Origin: Bacillus sp. FJAT-22090
GTDB taxonomy: Bacteria > Bacillota > Bacilli > Bacillales_A > Planococcaceae
Reading direction: 5' to 3'
Assembly (NCBI RefSeq): GCF_007676755.1
Contig: NZ_VEBK01000013.1
Location: 61,985-125,984 of the forward strand
Length of the DNA: 64,000 bases
The notes below the pieces were generated by a model, which searched no databases, was not told the DNA's origin, and saw only the letters and a list, made by a program, of their open reading frames with translations. Position numbers and translations under genes: made by a program. This document shows, in pieces, positions 1 through 9,130 of this stretch (the first letter of the stretch is position 1; every line of letters starts with the position of its first letter).

Positions 1-1917
1 GGTACTCTAGATCCAGTAGTTGGTCGTAGTAAAGAAATTACGCGTGTTATTGAGATTCTAGCACGTCGTACAAAAAATAATCCAGTATTAATTGGAGAGC
101 CTGGTGTTGGGAAAACAGCTATTGCTGAAGGTCTAGCACAGCAAATTGTACAAAACGAAGTACCGGAAATCTTGCGAGATAAACGAGTAATGACGCTTGA
201 TATGGGAACAGTTGTTGCTGGTACTAAATATCGCGGGGAATTTGAAGATCGCTTGAAAAAAGTGATGGATGAAATTCGCCAAGCAGGAAATGTTATCTTA
301 TTTATCGATGAGCTTCATACCTTAATCGGTGCTGGTGGTGCTGAAGGAGCAATTGACGCTTCGAATATTTTAAAACCAGCACTTGCACGCGGGGAGATCC
401 AATGTATTGGTGCAACGACATTAGATGAATATCGAAAATACATTGAAAAAGATGCGGCATTAGAACGACGTTTCCAACCGATTCAAGTAGATGAGCCATC
501 GGTAGACGAGGCAATTCAAATTATATATGGTTTACGTGACCGCTACGAAGCACATCACCGAGTGAAAATTACAGATGAAGCAGTAGAAGCAGCTGTTAAA
601 ATGTCAGATCGATATATATCTGACCGCTTTTTGCCAGATAAAGCAATCGACTTGATCGATGAGGCCGGCTCTAAAGTCAGATTACGTTCTTATACAACAC
701 CTCCTAATTTAAAAGAATTAGAGGCAAAACTAGAAGCGATCCGCTCGGAGAAAAATGCCGCTGTTCAAAGTCAAGAATTTGAAAAAGCTGCTTCTTTCCG
801 TGACAAAGAACAAAAGCTAAAAGACGAATTAGAAAAAATGAAAAACAACTGGAAAGAAAAACAAGGAAAAGAAGAGTCAGAAGTAACAGTGGAAGATATT
901 GCAGCAGTCGTTTCTATGTGGACGGGGGTTCCGGTATCAAAATTAGCTCAAACAGAATCAGAAAAATTATTAAAACTAGAAGAAAAATTGCATGAACGAG
1001 TAATTGGTCAATCAGAAGCAGTAGATGCAATCTCTAGAGCAATTCGCCGTGCTCGTGCAGGTTTAAAAGATCCTAAACGTCCAATTGGATCATTCATTTT
1101 CCTTGGACCTACTGGTGTAGGTAAAACCGAGCTTGCCCGTGCACTTGCAGAAGTAATGTTTGGTGATGAAGATGCGATGATTCGTGTAGATATGTCTGAG
1201 TATATGGAAAAACACTCAACTTCTCGTCTTGTTGGTTCACCTCCAGGTTATGTGGGATTCGACGATGGTGGTCAACTAACAGAAAAAGTACGCCGTAAAC
1301 CTTATTCTGTTGTTTTGTTAGATGAAATTGAAAAAGCACATCCAGATGTGTTTAATATCCTTCTACAAGTATTGGAAGACGGCCGACTAACAGATTCCAA
1401 AGGACGTACAGTAGACTTCCGTAATACAGTTGTCATTATGACTTCTAACGTTGGAGCAGACGCGTTAAAATATAACAAACATGTTGGGTTTAACCTACAA
1501 GAAGGTGGCAAAACGGCTTATAAAGATATGAAAGGTAAAATGCTAGAAGAATTGAAAAAAGCATTCCGTCCTGAATTCTTGAACCGTTTAGATGAAATGA
1601 TTGTGTTCCACTCGCTTGAGAGAGAACATCTAAAACAAATCGTTTCACTTATGACCGAACAATTAGCAAACCGTTTGAAAGAACAAGGTATCGAGCTTGA
1701 ACTCACGGAAGCGGCTCAAGAGAAAATCACGACAGAAGGATTCGATCCTGCATATGGTGCCCGTCCGTTACGTCGAGCATTACAAAAACATGTAGAAGAC
1801 CGACTATCAGAAGAATTACTTAAAGGAGAAGTTCTAGCTGGTCAACACGTAGTATTTGATGTGGAAAACGACGAATTTGTCGTTCGCACAACTGCTGCAG
1901 CTGGAACAGAAAAGTAA
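1..1917 (+). CDS. clpC: ATP-dependent Clp protease ATP-binding subunit ClpC (5' partial)
   Basis: Hsp100 unfoldase that feeds damaged or McsB-arginine-phosphorylated proteins to ClpP in the cytoplasm. The reading frame is open from base 1, so the N-terminal Clp-N repeats (roughly 170-180 residues) lie upstream of the window; 638 codons remain. The first AAA+ module has Walker A GEPGVGKT at 94-117 and a DELH Walker B. A UVR-like coiled region follows ([15 protein letters not shown]), then the second AAA+ module with GPTGVGKT at 1105-1128 and LLDEIEKAH, and a C-terminal ClpB D2-small domain ([15 protein letters not shown]). It is the expected last gene of a ctsR-mcsA-mcsB-clpC operon, and a strong terminator follows directly. 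Confidence 0.98.
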   Translation, partial: GTLDPVVGRSKEITRVIEILARRTKNNPVLIGEPGVGKTAIAEGLAQQIVQNEVPEILRDKRVMTLDMGTVVAGTKYRGEFEDRLKKVMDEIRQAGNVILFIDELHTLIGAGGAEGAIDASNILKPALARGEIQCIGATTLDEYRKYIEKDAALERRFQPIQVDEPSVDEAIQIIYGLRDRYEAHHRVKITDEAVEAAVKMSDRYISDRFLPDKAIDLIDEAGSKVRLRSYTTPPNLKELEAKLEAIRSEKNAAVQSQEFEKAASFRDKEQKLKDELEKMKNNWKEKQGKEESEVTVEDIAAVVSMWTGVPVSKLAQTESEKLLKLEEKLHERVIGQSEAVDAISRAIRRARAGLKDPKRPIGSFIFLGPTGVGKTELARALAEVMFGDEDAMIRVDMSEYMEKHSTSRLVGSPPGYVGFDDGGQLTEKVRRKPYSVVLLDEIEKAHPDVFNILLQVLEDGRLTDSKGRTVDFRNTVVIMTSNVGADALKYNKHVGFNLQEGGKTAYKDMKGKMLEELKKAFRPEFLNRLDEMIVFHSLEREHLKQIVSLMTEQLANRLKEQGIELELTEAAQEKITTEGFDPAYGARPLRRALQKHVEDRLSEELLKGEVLAGQHVVFDVENDEFVVRTTAAAGTEK

Positions 1918-1923
1918 GATTAC

Positions 1924-1959
1924 GGGCATTCCGAACCCAGTGGACGGAATGCCCTTTTT
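1924..1959 (+). terminator. Rho-independent terminator after clpC
   Basis: A perfect 10-bp stem (1924-1933 with 1945-1954), an 11-nt loop and five T form a clean terminator seven bases after the clpC stop. It separates clpC from radA, whose Shine-Dalgarno AGGAGG begins five bases after the T tract, so radA depends on read-through or an unrecognised promoter. Confidence 0.9.
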
Positions 1960-1973
1960 ACATAGGAGGCACC

Positions 1974-3344
1974 ATGGCGAAGAAAAAAACGAAATTTATG
2001 TGTAATGCATGTGGTTATGAGGCCGCAAAATGGATGGGAAGATGTCCAGGATGCGGTGAATGGAACACAATGGTAGAAGAGATAGAGATTGTATCAAAAG
2101 GTCCTAAAAGATCCTTTCAACACTCTGATGGGGTTGCTCAAAAGGCAACTCCAATAATTTCAGTGGAAACAGTAGAAGAACCGCGAGTAACAACTGACTT
2201 TGGAGAGTTGAATAGGGTTCTTGGTGGGGGAATTGTACCAGGTTCTTTAGTGTTAATAGGAGGAGATCCGGGTATTGGAAAGTCGACGCTGCTTTTACAA
2301 GTTTCCGCATTACTTGCAAACAAGGGAGAACGTGTTTTATATATTTCTGGTGAGGAATCGATTCGTCAAACCAAGCTTCGTGCGGAACGTTTGGGAGTTA
2401 CTTCCGCGGAGCTTTACATTTATTCGGAAACAAATTTAGAACTTATTAATGAAACAATTGATAGCGTCGAACCAAAGTTTGTTATTGTGGACTCTATTCA
2501 AACGGTGCATCATCCGGAAGTGACGAGTGCTCCAGGAAGTGTCTCACAAGTACGAGAATGTACCGCAGAGCTAATGCGGATTGCAAAGACAAAGAATGTG
2601 GCAATTTTCTTAGTTGGTCATGTAACGAAAGAAGGACAAATTGCGGGACCTCGTATATTAGAACATATGGTTGATACCGTTTTATACTTTGAAGGGGAGC
2701 GACACCATACGTACCGAATTTTAAGATCTCAAAAGAATCGGTTCGGTTCAACAAATGAGATTGCTATTTTTGAAATGGTCCAACAAGGATTAAAAGAAGT
2801 ATTAAACCCTTCTGAATTATTTTTGCAGGAACGTTCCCATGGAGCTGCCGGATCAGCAATTGTTGCGTCTATGGAGGGAACACGGCCAATATTAGTTGAG
2901 ATCCAAGCACTTGTTACACAATCCAGCTTTAATTATCCAAAAAGAATGGCCACGGGAATAGATCAAAATCGTGTTTCACTCCTTATGGCAGTTTTAGAGA
3001 AGCGTATGGGATTACTGCTTCAAACACAAGATGCATATATAAAGGTAGCAGGCGGAGTAAAATTAGACGAACCTGCAATCGATTTAGCCGTCCTAGTAAG
3101 TATTGTTTCTAGTTTTCGTGATACTGGAGTAGCTCCAACAGATTGTTTTATAGGTGAAGTTGGCTTAACTGGTGAAGTACGAAGAGTATCCAGAATCGAA
3201 CAGCGTGTACAGGAAGCGTTCAAATTGGGCTTTAAGCGTGCAATAGTCCCTGCATCTAACTTAGGTGGTTGGGATTACCCGAAAGGAATCCAAGTAATTG
3301 GTGTAGAATCAGTAAATGAATTGATGAAAGAAGCCTTCTCATAA
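1974..3344 (+). CDS. radA: DNA repair protein RadA (Sms)
   Basis: RecA-like ATPase/helicase acting on recombination intermediates, branch migration and transformation. 456 residues, usual length. It has an N-terminal four-Cys zinc finger ([15 protein letters not shown]), a RecA-type core with Walker [11 protein letters not shown] near residue 95, the RadA-specific KNRFG motif near residue 253, and a C-terminal Lon-like domain ([15 protein letters not shown]). ATG follows AGGAGG at 1964-1969. In B. subtilis disA lies next, but here the next gene is the PIN/TRAM protein. Confidence 0.98.
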   Translation: MAKKKTKFMCNACGYEAAKWMGRCPGCGEWNTMVEEIEIVSKGPKRSFQHSDGVAQKATPIISVETVEEPRVTTDFGELNRVLGGGIVPGSLVLIGGDPGIGKSTLLLQVSALLANKGERVLYISGEESIRQTKLRAERLGVTSAELYIYSETNLELINETIDSVEPKFVIVDSIQTVHHPEVTSAPGSVSQVRECTAELMRIAKTKNVAIFLVGHVTKEGQIAGPRILEHMVDTVLYFEGERHHTYRILRSQKNRFGSTNEIAIFEMVQQGLKEVLNPSELFLQERSHGAAGSAIVASMEGTRPILVEIQALVTQSSFNYPKRMATGIDQNRVSLLMAVLEKRMGLLLQTQDAYIKVAGGVKLDEPAIDLAVLVSIVSSFRDTGVAPTDCFIGEVGLTGEVRRVSRIEQRVQEAFKLGFKRAIVPASNLGGWDYPKGIQVIGVESVNELMKEAFS

Positions 3345-3438
3345 GTAAAAACTTATAGAAGGCATGTCAATTTCCAATATGGTGATACCTCGTTCATCTC
3401 ATGGGAAGTGTCCGACTTTCATGAAAATCGCTGAATCA

Positions 3439-3468
3439 TTTTTCTGCGTGCAGTTCGGCGCAGAAAAA
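3439..3468 (+). other. Stem-loop in the radA-yacL gap (disA absent)
   Basis: The 200-base gap between radA and yacL holds a perfect 10-bp inverted repeat (3439-3448 with 3459-3468) without a T tract on either side. It may be a processing or weak termination structure. No stretch of the gap translates into anything I recognise as a disA remnant. Confidence 0.5.
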
Positions 3469-3490
3469 GCACCACCCTATGTTGTCATAA

Positions 3491-3520
3491 TAGACTTATG
3501 AAGAAAAAGGGAAGTATAAT
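3491..3520 (+). promoter_or_regulatory. SigmaA promoter of yacL
   Basis: TAGACT (3491-3496), an 18-base spacer and a perfect TATAAT (3515-3520) place the start near 3527, just ahead of the yacL Shine-Dalgarno. Confidence 0.6.
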
Positions 3521-3544
3521 GGAGAATAACAGGAGGTGGAATGT

Positions 3545-4636
3545 TTGTTGAAATGGATTATACAAATCGCATTTGTTTTAATTGGTGGTACATTGGGTTT
3601 GTTATTTTTACCGCATTTATACGAATTCATTAATTTATCTGAAAACCCTTGGATTCATAATCCGTACGTATCCGTTTTAATTGGGGCGATTTTACTTTAT
3701 GTTGCAGCCTTATTTTTAACAGATTACCTAATTAATTTTATCAAGTGGATGGAAGAACGATTATTAAAAGCACCTATTGGAGACTTGCTTTTCGGTACCC
3801 TTGGGTTAGTGATTGGGTTGGTTGTCGCCTTTTTACTTGGATCTGCTATTAATAATATTGCCTTTCTAGGTATCGATTCTATAGTGCCGGTGTTATTATC
3901 GATTGTTCTTGGTTATTTAGGTTTCCAAGTGGGGTTTAAAAAACGGGATGAATTGCTGCAAGTTTTTGCTCATTCTAAACAACAAACGGGCAAAAAGAAA
4001 GCAACAGATGAAGGGGACACACAGGCTTTAAGTTTAGGTACGTATAAGCTGCTGGATACAAGCGTAATTATCGATGGTCGTATTACAGATATTTCGGAAA
4101 CAGGTTTTATCGAAGGAGTATTGGTTGTACCTCAATTTGTGCTTACGGAGCTACAGCATATTGCGGATTCTTCTGATACGCTCAAAAGAACTAGAGGTCG
4201 TCGTGGCTTGGATGTGTTGAAAAAGCTGCAGACAGAGCGTGCTTCTGCTGTGTTAATAGTAGAAGAAGACTTTGAAGATATACAAGAAGTAGATCTTAAA
4301 CTTGTTCGTTTGGCGAAGAAGATGAATGGGATTGTTGTAACGAATGATTTCAATTTGAATAAAGTATGTGAGTTGCATCAAGTGCGAGTTCTTAATATTA
4401 ATGACTTAGCAAATGCAGTGAAACCTGTCGTTATTCCCGGGGAAATAATGCATGTTATTGTGATTAAAGACGGGAAAGAGCATAACCAAGGCGTTGCTTA
4501 TTTAGATGATGGTACGATGATTGTTGTAGAAGGTGGGAAAACGTATATTGGACAGGCGATAAATGTGGAAGTGACAAGTGTTCTGCAAACTTCTGCTGGT
4601 CGTATGATTTTTGCAAAACCACAGGATTCAAAATGA
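3545..4636 (+). CDS. PIN/TRAM-domain membrane protein YacL
   Basis: Membrane-anchored putative RNase of the YacL family. An N-terminal part of about four hydrophobic helices (to about residue 140) precedes a PIN nuclease domain (LLDTSVIIDGR, acidic residues in RTRGRRGLDVL and VTNDFNLNKV) and a C-terminal TRAM RNA-binding domain (PGEIMHVIVIKDGKEHNQG). The longest frame starts at a GTG inside the Shine-Dalgarno AGGAGGTGG (3531-3539). TTG at 3545 gives eight bases after AGGAGG and the family N-terminus MLKWIIQ, 363 residues. It has its own promoter and a terminator follows. Confidence 0.9.
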   Translation: MLKWIIQIAFVLIGGTLGLLFLPHLYEFINLSENPWIHNPYVSVLIGAILLYVAALFLTDYLINFIKWMEERLLKAPIGDLLFGTLGLVIGLVVAFLLGSAINNIAFLGIDSIVPVLLSIVLGYLGFQVGFKKRDELLQVFAHSKQQTGKKKATDEGDTQALSLGTYKLLDTSVIIDGRITDISETGFIEGVLVVPQFVLTELQHIADSSDTLKRTRGRRGLDVLKKLQTERASAVLIVEEDFEDIQEVDLKLVRLAKKMNGIVVTNDFNLNKVCELHQVRVLNINDLANAVKPVVIPGEIMHVIVIKDGKEHNQGVAYLDDGTMIVVEGGKTYIGQAINVEVTSVLQTSAGRMIFAKPQDSK

Positions 4637-4642
4637 GGAGGA

Positions 4643-4682
4643 GGGGTTGTTTCCTAGTGCTTAGTAGGAAAACGCCCCTTTT
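4643..4682 (+). terminator. Terminator after yacL
   Basis: A GC-rich stem (4643-4655 with 4666-4678, with one small internal mismatch), a 10-base loop and TTTT lie right after the yacL stop and before ispD. Confidence 0.75.
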
Positions 4683-4709
4683 CTATGTAATATTCGGAGG
4701 GATGTAAAC

Positions 4710-5402
4710 GTGACATACACTGTGTTATTACCTGCTGCTGGAAGTGGAAAGAGAATGGGAGCAAGTCGAAACAAACTATTTTTAGAACTTAGAAATACAC
4801 CTATATTAATACATACTTTACATGTCTTCGAACAAGATCCACAATGCAAACGAATTATATTGGCAGTGAAAAAAGAAGAACAGCTATTTATTGAAAAGTT
4901 GCTAGTAGAACATCATATCACAAAGGTTGCTGCGATTACTGAAGGGGGATCAGAGCGCCAATTCAGTGTATATGCTTGCTTAAAAGCTGCCCCTCCAGAA
5001 GGAGTTATACTTGTACATGATGCAGCAAGACCTTTCATCAAACAGGATGTCATCCACCAGCTCGTACAGTCTGCAGGAGAATTTGGAGCTGCTGTAGCGG
5101 CGGTACGAGCGAAGGACACGATGAAAAAAGTTAGTAATGGTATAATTCAAGAAACAGTAGATCGAGAAAGCCTTTGGATTATTCAAACCCCGCAAGCCTT
5201 TCAATATAGCTTATTAGAAAAAGCGGAACGATTAGCAGAACAAGAAGGCTTTTTAGGAACAGATGAGGCGATGCTTGTTGAACGATTAGGGGAGTATGTT
5301 CGTATTATAGAGAGTACATACGATAATGTGAAAATGACAACACAAGAAGACCTTCTTTTTGGAGAAGCAATTTTAACTAAACGTGAACAGGAGGAACAAT
5401 GA
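4710..5402 (+). CDS. ispD: 2-C-methyl-D-erythritol 4-phosphate cytidylyltransferase
   Basis: Third enzyme of the MEP isoprenoid pathway; joins CTP and MEP to give CDP-ME. 230 residues, typical. The nucleotide-binding loop [11 protein letters not shown] is at residues 7-17, with the conserved DAARPF, a TPQAFQY substrate loop and [10 protein letters not shown]. The upstream ATG at 4701 meets a stop at once, so GTG 4710 after GGAGGG is the start. The stop lies one base before the ispF start, so the two MEP genes are translationally coupled. Confidence 0.97.
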   Translation: MTYTVLLPAAGSGKRMGASRNKLFLELRNTPILIHTLHVFEQDPQCKRIILAVKKEEQLFIEKLLVEHHITKVAAITEGGSERQFSVYACLKAAPPEGVILVHDAARPFIKQDVIHQLVQSAGEFGAAVAAVRAKDTMKKVSNGIIQETVDRESLWIIQTPQAFQYSLLEKAERLAEQEGFLGTDEAMLVERLGEYVRIIESTYDNVKMTTQEDLLFGEAILTKREQEEQ

Positions 5403-5403
5403 A

Positions 5404-5889
5404 ATGATGCGAATTGGACAAGGTTTTGATGTACATGAATTTGCGGATAATCGACCGTTAATAATAGGGGGGATTACGATCCCTTATGAAAGAGGGCTTA
5501 TAGGTCATTCAGATGCTGATGTATTACTACATACAGTTACAGATGCGGCGTTGGGTGCTATTGGAGAGGGAGACATAGGAAAGCATTTCCCGGACACAGA
5601 TCCTGATTTTAAAGATGCGGATTCGGCAAAATTGCTTGAGCATATTTGGAAGTTAGTGGACTCAAAAGGATATAAATTAGGTAATATTGATTGCACCATT
5701 ATTGCACAAAAGCCAAAAATGGCACCGCATATTGAAAGCATTCGTGGGCGTATTTCGGAGCTTCTTCAAGCAGATATTAGTCAAGTGAATGTAAAGGCAA
5801 CAACAACGGAAAAGTTAGGTTTTACGGGCCGTGAAGAAGGAATCGCTTCGATGGCGACAATATTACTTGTAAAGAAGGACGAACTTTAA
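5404..5889 (+). CDS. ispF: 2-C-methyl-D-erythritol 2,4-cyclodiphosphate synthase
   Basis: Fifth MEP-pathway enzyme; cyclises CDP-ME 2-phosphate to MEcPP with loss of CMP, as a zinc trimer. 161 residues. The zinc and active-site residues sit in GFDVHEF (Asp, His) and [10 protein letters not shown] near residues 35-44, followed by the IGKHFPDTD motif and the C-terminal [14 protein letters not shown]. The open frame extends upstream through the Shine-Dalgarno AGGAGG (5389-5394), so ATG 5404 (MMRIGQGFD) is preferred. Confidence 0.97.
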   Translation: MMRIGQGFDVHEFADNRPLIIGGITIPYERGLIGHSDADVLLHTVTDAALGAIGEGDIGKHFPDTDPDFKDADSAKLLEHIWKLVDSKGYKLGNIDCTIIAQKPKMAPHIESIRGRISELLQADISQVNVKATTTEKLGFTGREEGIASMATILLVKKDEL

Positions 5890-6016
5890 AAAACACCGTA
5901 GCAGTGGTAAAATGATAAAAGTTTACACTTGATTTAGTAAAAGAGTTTCAAAACATTGCTACATTGAGTGAATCCTCTGGCAGATGGCACAGATTTTGTA
6001 GGGAGTTTATTAAGCC

Positions 6017-6068
6017 CGTTCAATTAAAGTCTGGACACAAATACGCCAAGGTGGATTTGAATTGAACG
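6017..6068 (+). promoter_or_regulatory. Inverted repeat in the gltX leader containing a dispersed 24-nt motif
   Basis: Nine-base arms CGTTCAATT (6017-6025) and AATTGAACG (6060-6068) enclose a segment whose 3' half (about 6038-6061) matches 24985-25008 downstream of rpoC with about four or five differences (AAATACRCCAARGTGGATTT core). The hairpin ends six bases before the gltX Shine-Dalgarno, so it could influence translation. The function is unknown. Confidence 0.5.
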
Positions 6069-6088
6069 AAAACTAGGAGGATATAATA

Positions 6089-7552
6089 ATGACACAAGAA
6101 GTTCGCGTACGCTACGCGCCAAGCCCTACAGGGAATTTACATATTGGGGGAGCGCGTACCGCATTATTTAACTACTTATACGCACGTCATCATAATGGAA
6201 AATTTATCGTGCGTATTGAGGATACAGATATTGAGCGTAATATCGAAGGTGGCGAGTTATCGCAACTTGAAAACTTAAAATGGTTAGGTATTGACTATGA
6301 TGAGTCTGTTGATATTGGAGGCCCTTACGCACCATATCGCCAAATGGAGCGTCTAGATATTTATACTAAACATGCCGAAGAAATGTTAGAAAAAGGGCAT
6401 GCCTATAAATGTTTCTGTACATCAGAGGAATTAGAAGCTGATCGTGAAGTCCAAAAAGCAAATGGGGTAGCTGCTCCTATGTATAACGGTAAATGCCGCC
6501 ATTTATCTGCAGAGGAAGTACAGGCAAAAGAGGCGGAGGGGCTTCCTTACACAATTCGTATGCGCGTTCCGGAAAATGTAACATATACATTCGAGGACTT
6601 AGTTCGTGGACCGGTTTCTTTCGAATCAAAAGATGTGGGTGATTGGGTTCTTGTAAAAGCAAATGGGATCCCGACGTATAATTACGCAGTAGTACTAGAC
6701 GATTATTTCATGAAAATCTCTCATGTATTCCGTGGAGAAGAGCATCTATCTAATACGCCAAAACAACTGATGATCTTTGACGTATTCGGATGGGAATACC
6801 CGAAATATGGACATATGACGTTGATTATTAATGAAAATCGTAAAAAGCTTTCTAAACGTGATGAGTCAATCATACAGTTCGTTGCCCAGTACAAAGATCT
6901 TGGTTACTTACCAGAAGCGATGTTCAACTTCTTTGCACTTTTGGGATGGTCTCCAGAAGGGGAAGAAGAAATCTTCTCAAAAGAAGAGTTTATTAACATT
7001 TTCGATGTAAACCGTTTATCTAAATCTCCGTCAATGTTCGATAAACAAAAACTGACGTGGATGAACAATCAATACATTAAACAATTACCTTTAGAAAAAG
7101 TAATAGAACTTGCTTTGCCGCATTTACAAAAAGCAGCACTTCTACCAATGGAATTATCAGCGGACCAACAAACTTGGGCAACTAATTTAATCGCACTATA
7201 TCATGACCAAATGAGTTTTGGTGCAGAAATAGTAGAATTGTCATCATTGTTCTTTAACGAAGAAATTGCATATAATGAAGAAGCATCAGAGGTCCTATCA
7301 GGTGAACAGGTCCCTGAAGTAATGGCAGCTTTTAAAGTGCAATTAGAGAGTATTGAAACTTTTGAAGCTGCGGAGATCAAAGCAGCGATCAAAGCAGTTC
7401 AAAAAGAAACAGGTCATAAAGGCAAAAACTTATTCATGCCAATTCGTGTAGTGACAACTGGTCAAACACACGGTCCTGAGTTAGCAGATGCTATTAGTTT
7501 AATCGGAAAAGAAAAGGTAATCACACGAGTTGCCAAATACGCAAAACAATAA
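6089..7552 (+). CDS. gltX: Glutamyl-tRNA synthetase (probably non-discriminating)
   Basis: Class I aminoacyl-tRNA synthetase that charges tRNA-Glu; in Bacillales it normally also mischarges tRNA-Gln for the GatCAB amidotransferase (family knowledge). 487 residues. The HIGH motif is NLHIGGART at residues 16-24 and the KMSKS equivalent is KKLSKRDES near residue 252. The zinc-region cysteines CFCTSEE are present. The start ATG follows AGGAGG at 6075-6080. It lies between ispF and the Cys T-box, as in B. subtilis. Confidence 0.97.
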   Translation: MTQEVRVRYAPSPTGNLHIGGARTALFNYLYARHHNGKFIVRIEDTDIERNIEGGELSQLENLKWLGIDYDESVDIGGPYAPYRQMERLDIYTKHAEEMLEKGHAYKCFCTSEELEADREVQKANGVAAPMYNGKCRHLSAEEVQAKEAEGLPYTIRMRVPENVTYTFEDLVRGPVSFESKDVGDWVLVKANGIPTYNYAVVLDDYFMKISHVFRGEEHLSNTPKQLMIFDVFGWEYPKYGHMTLIINENRKKLSKRDESIIQFVAQYKDLGYLPEAMFNFFALLGWSPEGEEEIFSKEEFINIFDVNRLSKSPSMFDKQKLTWMNNQYIKQLPLEKVIELALPHLQKAALLPMELSADQQTWATNLIALYHDQMSFGAEIVELSSLFFNEEIAYNEEASEVLSGEQVPEVMAAFKVQLESIETFEAAEIKAAIKAVQKETGHKGKNLFMPIRVVTTGQTHGPELADAISLIGKEKVITRVAKYAKQ

Positions 7553-7554
7553 GA

Positions 7555-7582
7555 TTGACTTTCCGCTTATAAGGTGTAAAAA
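7555..7582 (+). promoter_or_regulatory. Promoter of the Cys T-box / cysE-cysS transcript
   Basis: TTGACT (7555-7560), a 16-base spacer and TAAAAA (7577-7582) start right after the gltX stop and put the transcript start near 7589, just upstream of T-box stem I. Confidence 0.6.
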
Positions 7583-7607
7583 TGAGGGTACAATTTCCGT
7601 ACGGAAG

Positions 7608-7857
7608 AAATAGAAAGCTGAGACGAGGAGAAGTAAATAACGCATGTTCTTTAGAGAGGACCATCACCGGCTGAAAGTGGTCTGAACGGGTGGGTTATTG
7701 AAATGCACCTCAGAGTGCCAAGCCGAACGAAGTAGTAGGCTGGACGTATCATCTGCGTTAAAGATGTCGAGTGGGAAAGGTTTAATACTTTTCCAATCAG
7801 AGTGGAACCACGCCTATTTGCGTCTCTGTCTATATGAATAGACAGAGGCGTTTTTTT
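7608..7857 (+). promoter_or_regulatory. T-box riboswitch, cysteine-specific
   Basis: Leader that senses uncharged tRNA-Cys by transcription antitermination. The conserved T-box AGAGTGGAACCACG is at 7799-7812. The probable specifier codon is TGC (Cys) at 7704-7706 in the stem I loop context GAAATGCACC. The antiterminator bulge reads TGGA, matching the UCCA end expected for tRNA-Cys (discriminator U), so codon and acceptor end agree. A perfect 13-bp terminator hairpin (7821-7833 with 7838-7850) and seven T follow. It controls cysE and cysS, but the first gene starts more than 600 bases further on. Confidence 0.93.
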
Positions 7858-8049
7858 ATTGCTAAGAATTGGTGTAGTGATTGTTATGTGGATACTGTCT
7901 CTATAGTTACTTTTTAGGGATAATGCGTCTTAATGAAGTATCCGCTAGGATTTCCGTTGCTGTCGCCGCTCTTTCGCTCCAATCCATCAAAATTGCTAAC
8001 TAAAATAGCCAATTACTCAACGCTTATTGGAGAGTAATTCCATTTTGTA

Positions 8050-8154
8050 AATTTGGTTGCTCTCGATGATGAATTGGTTGCTTTCCGTGCTAATCTAGTT
8101 GCTCTCGCGTCGAATTGGTTGCTCTCCATGACGATTCTGTTGCACTAAGCCATT
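8050..8154 (+). repeat. Direct-repeat array, about 21-nt period, about five copies
   Basis: Four good units start at 8050, 8072, 8092 and 8113, with a weaker fifth at 8134. The consensus is close to AATTGGTTGCTCTCCRTGACG, with invariant GTTGC. Unit lengths are 22, 20, 21 and 21, so the units are spaced close to two helical turns. There are no unique spacers between units, so it is not a CRISPR array. Confidence 0.75.
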
Positions 8155-8204
8155 TTTTGGATACGATTATGGGAAAACCGCTCCTTAACAGTTGGATTTA
8201 GTGC

Positions 8205-8275
8205 GGCGGCGTGAAACTTCTACGGAAAAAACATTAGCCGAAGACCTGCTAGCTGTGTGGGGAGGCCAAGGAAAT
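8205..8275 (+). repeat. Decayed Bacillaceae-type intergenic repeat
   Basis: The text around GGCGGCGTGAAACTTCTACGG and AGCCGAAGACCTGC..GTGTGGGGAGGCC resembles a GC-rich dispersed repeat I recall from Bacillaceae genomes (GGCGTGAGACTCCTGCGG.. AAGACCCCGC.. GAGGAGGC). The match is from memory and only partial, so this is an inference. A second fragment of similar style is near 8352-8390. Confidence 0.4.
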
Positions 8276-8473
8276 TGGATTTTCACATACGAAAAAAAGG
8301 GATAATTTTTAGCAAGTAGATACTGGGAGATAAGCAATTTTCTTTGATTTTCTCCTCATGCGACGACTCCCGCCAGATGAGTGGGCAAATGAGCCACTCC
8401 AGCGCTCAACCTATGTTACGCATATCACCTATAAAAGACGTTTTTACTTTTAATAAAAAAGGGAGGAAATGAA

Positions 8474-9130
8474 ATGTTTGCACGCATGAAAGAAGATATA
8501 GCAGTTGTATTTGAACAAGATCCCGCCGCAACTAGTAAACTGGAAGTTATATTAACATACGCAGGCTTACATGCAATTTGGAGTCATCGAATTGCACACG
8601 CTTTTTATAAAAAGCATTTCTTTTTTCTTGCCCGTATGATTTCTCAAATAAGCCGTTTTTTCACCGGAATCGAGATCCATCCTGGAGCGACAATTGGTAG
8701 AAGGTTCTTTATCGACCATGGTTCAGGAGTGGTGATTGGAGAAACATGTGAAATTGGAAATGACTGTACAATTTATCAAGGGGTTACTCTTGGTGGTACA
8801 GGGAAAGAAAAAGGAAAGAGACATCCGACGCTTGCAGATAATGTACTTGTTGCAACGGGAGCAAAAGTATTAGGATCCATCACAATTGGAGAAAATAGCA
8901 AAGTAGGTGCAGGTTCTGTCGTGTTAAAAGATGTACCTATGAATTCTACGGTAGTTGGTATACCGGGAGTAGTCGTCATCCAAGATGGCGTGAAGGTAAA
9001 AAGAAATTTAGATCATCAAGATTTACCAGATCCATTTGCAGACCGATGTAAACGAATGGAAGCGGAAATTTTAGCACTTCAACAAGAAGTTCATCGATTA
9101 ACAAATGAAAAGGGGAGACATATGTCATGA
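8474..9130 (+). CDS. cysE: Serine O-acetyltransferase
   Basis: Transfers acetyl from acetyl-CoA to serine, the first step of cysteine synthesis. 218 residues; shorter than enterobacterial CysE, as usual for Firmicutes. After an N-terminal helical part comes a left-handed beta-helix of hexapeptide repeats ([50 protein letters not shown]) with active-site Asp/His in FIDHGSG. A short coiled C-terminus ends the protein. ATG follows GGGAGG. It overlaps cysS by four bases (ATGA), so the genes are coupled and both lie under the Cys T-box. Confidence 0.96.
   Translation: MFARMKEDIAVVFEQDPAATSKLEVILTYAGLHAIWSHRIAHAFYKKHFFFLARMISQISRFFTGIEIHPGATIGRRFFIDHGSGVVIGETCEIGNDCTIYQGVTLGGTGKEKGKRHPTLADNVLVATGAKVLGSITIGENSKVGAGSVVLKDVPMNSTVVGIPGVVVIQDGVKVKRNLDHQDLPDPFADRCKRMEAEILALQQEVHRLTNEKGRHMS

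Larger units (their letters stand above)
7858..8460 (+). other. Gene-free 600-nt leader between T-box and cysE, built of degenerate repeats
   Basis: No reading frame with coding character or RNA gene is visible. The stretch holds an inverted repeat AATTACTC/GAGTAATT around 8010-8038, a direct-repeat array (8050-8154), and degraded copies of GC-rich intergenic sequences of a type I associate with Bacillaceae genomes. All of it would be transcribed as 5' UTR when the T-box reads through. Confidence 0.6.

Noticed and set aside
8050..8154. CRISPR-like array
   Set aside because: Repeats are tandem with no unique spacers, are degenerate, and no cas genes are near.
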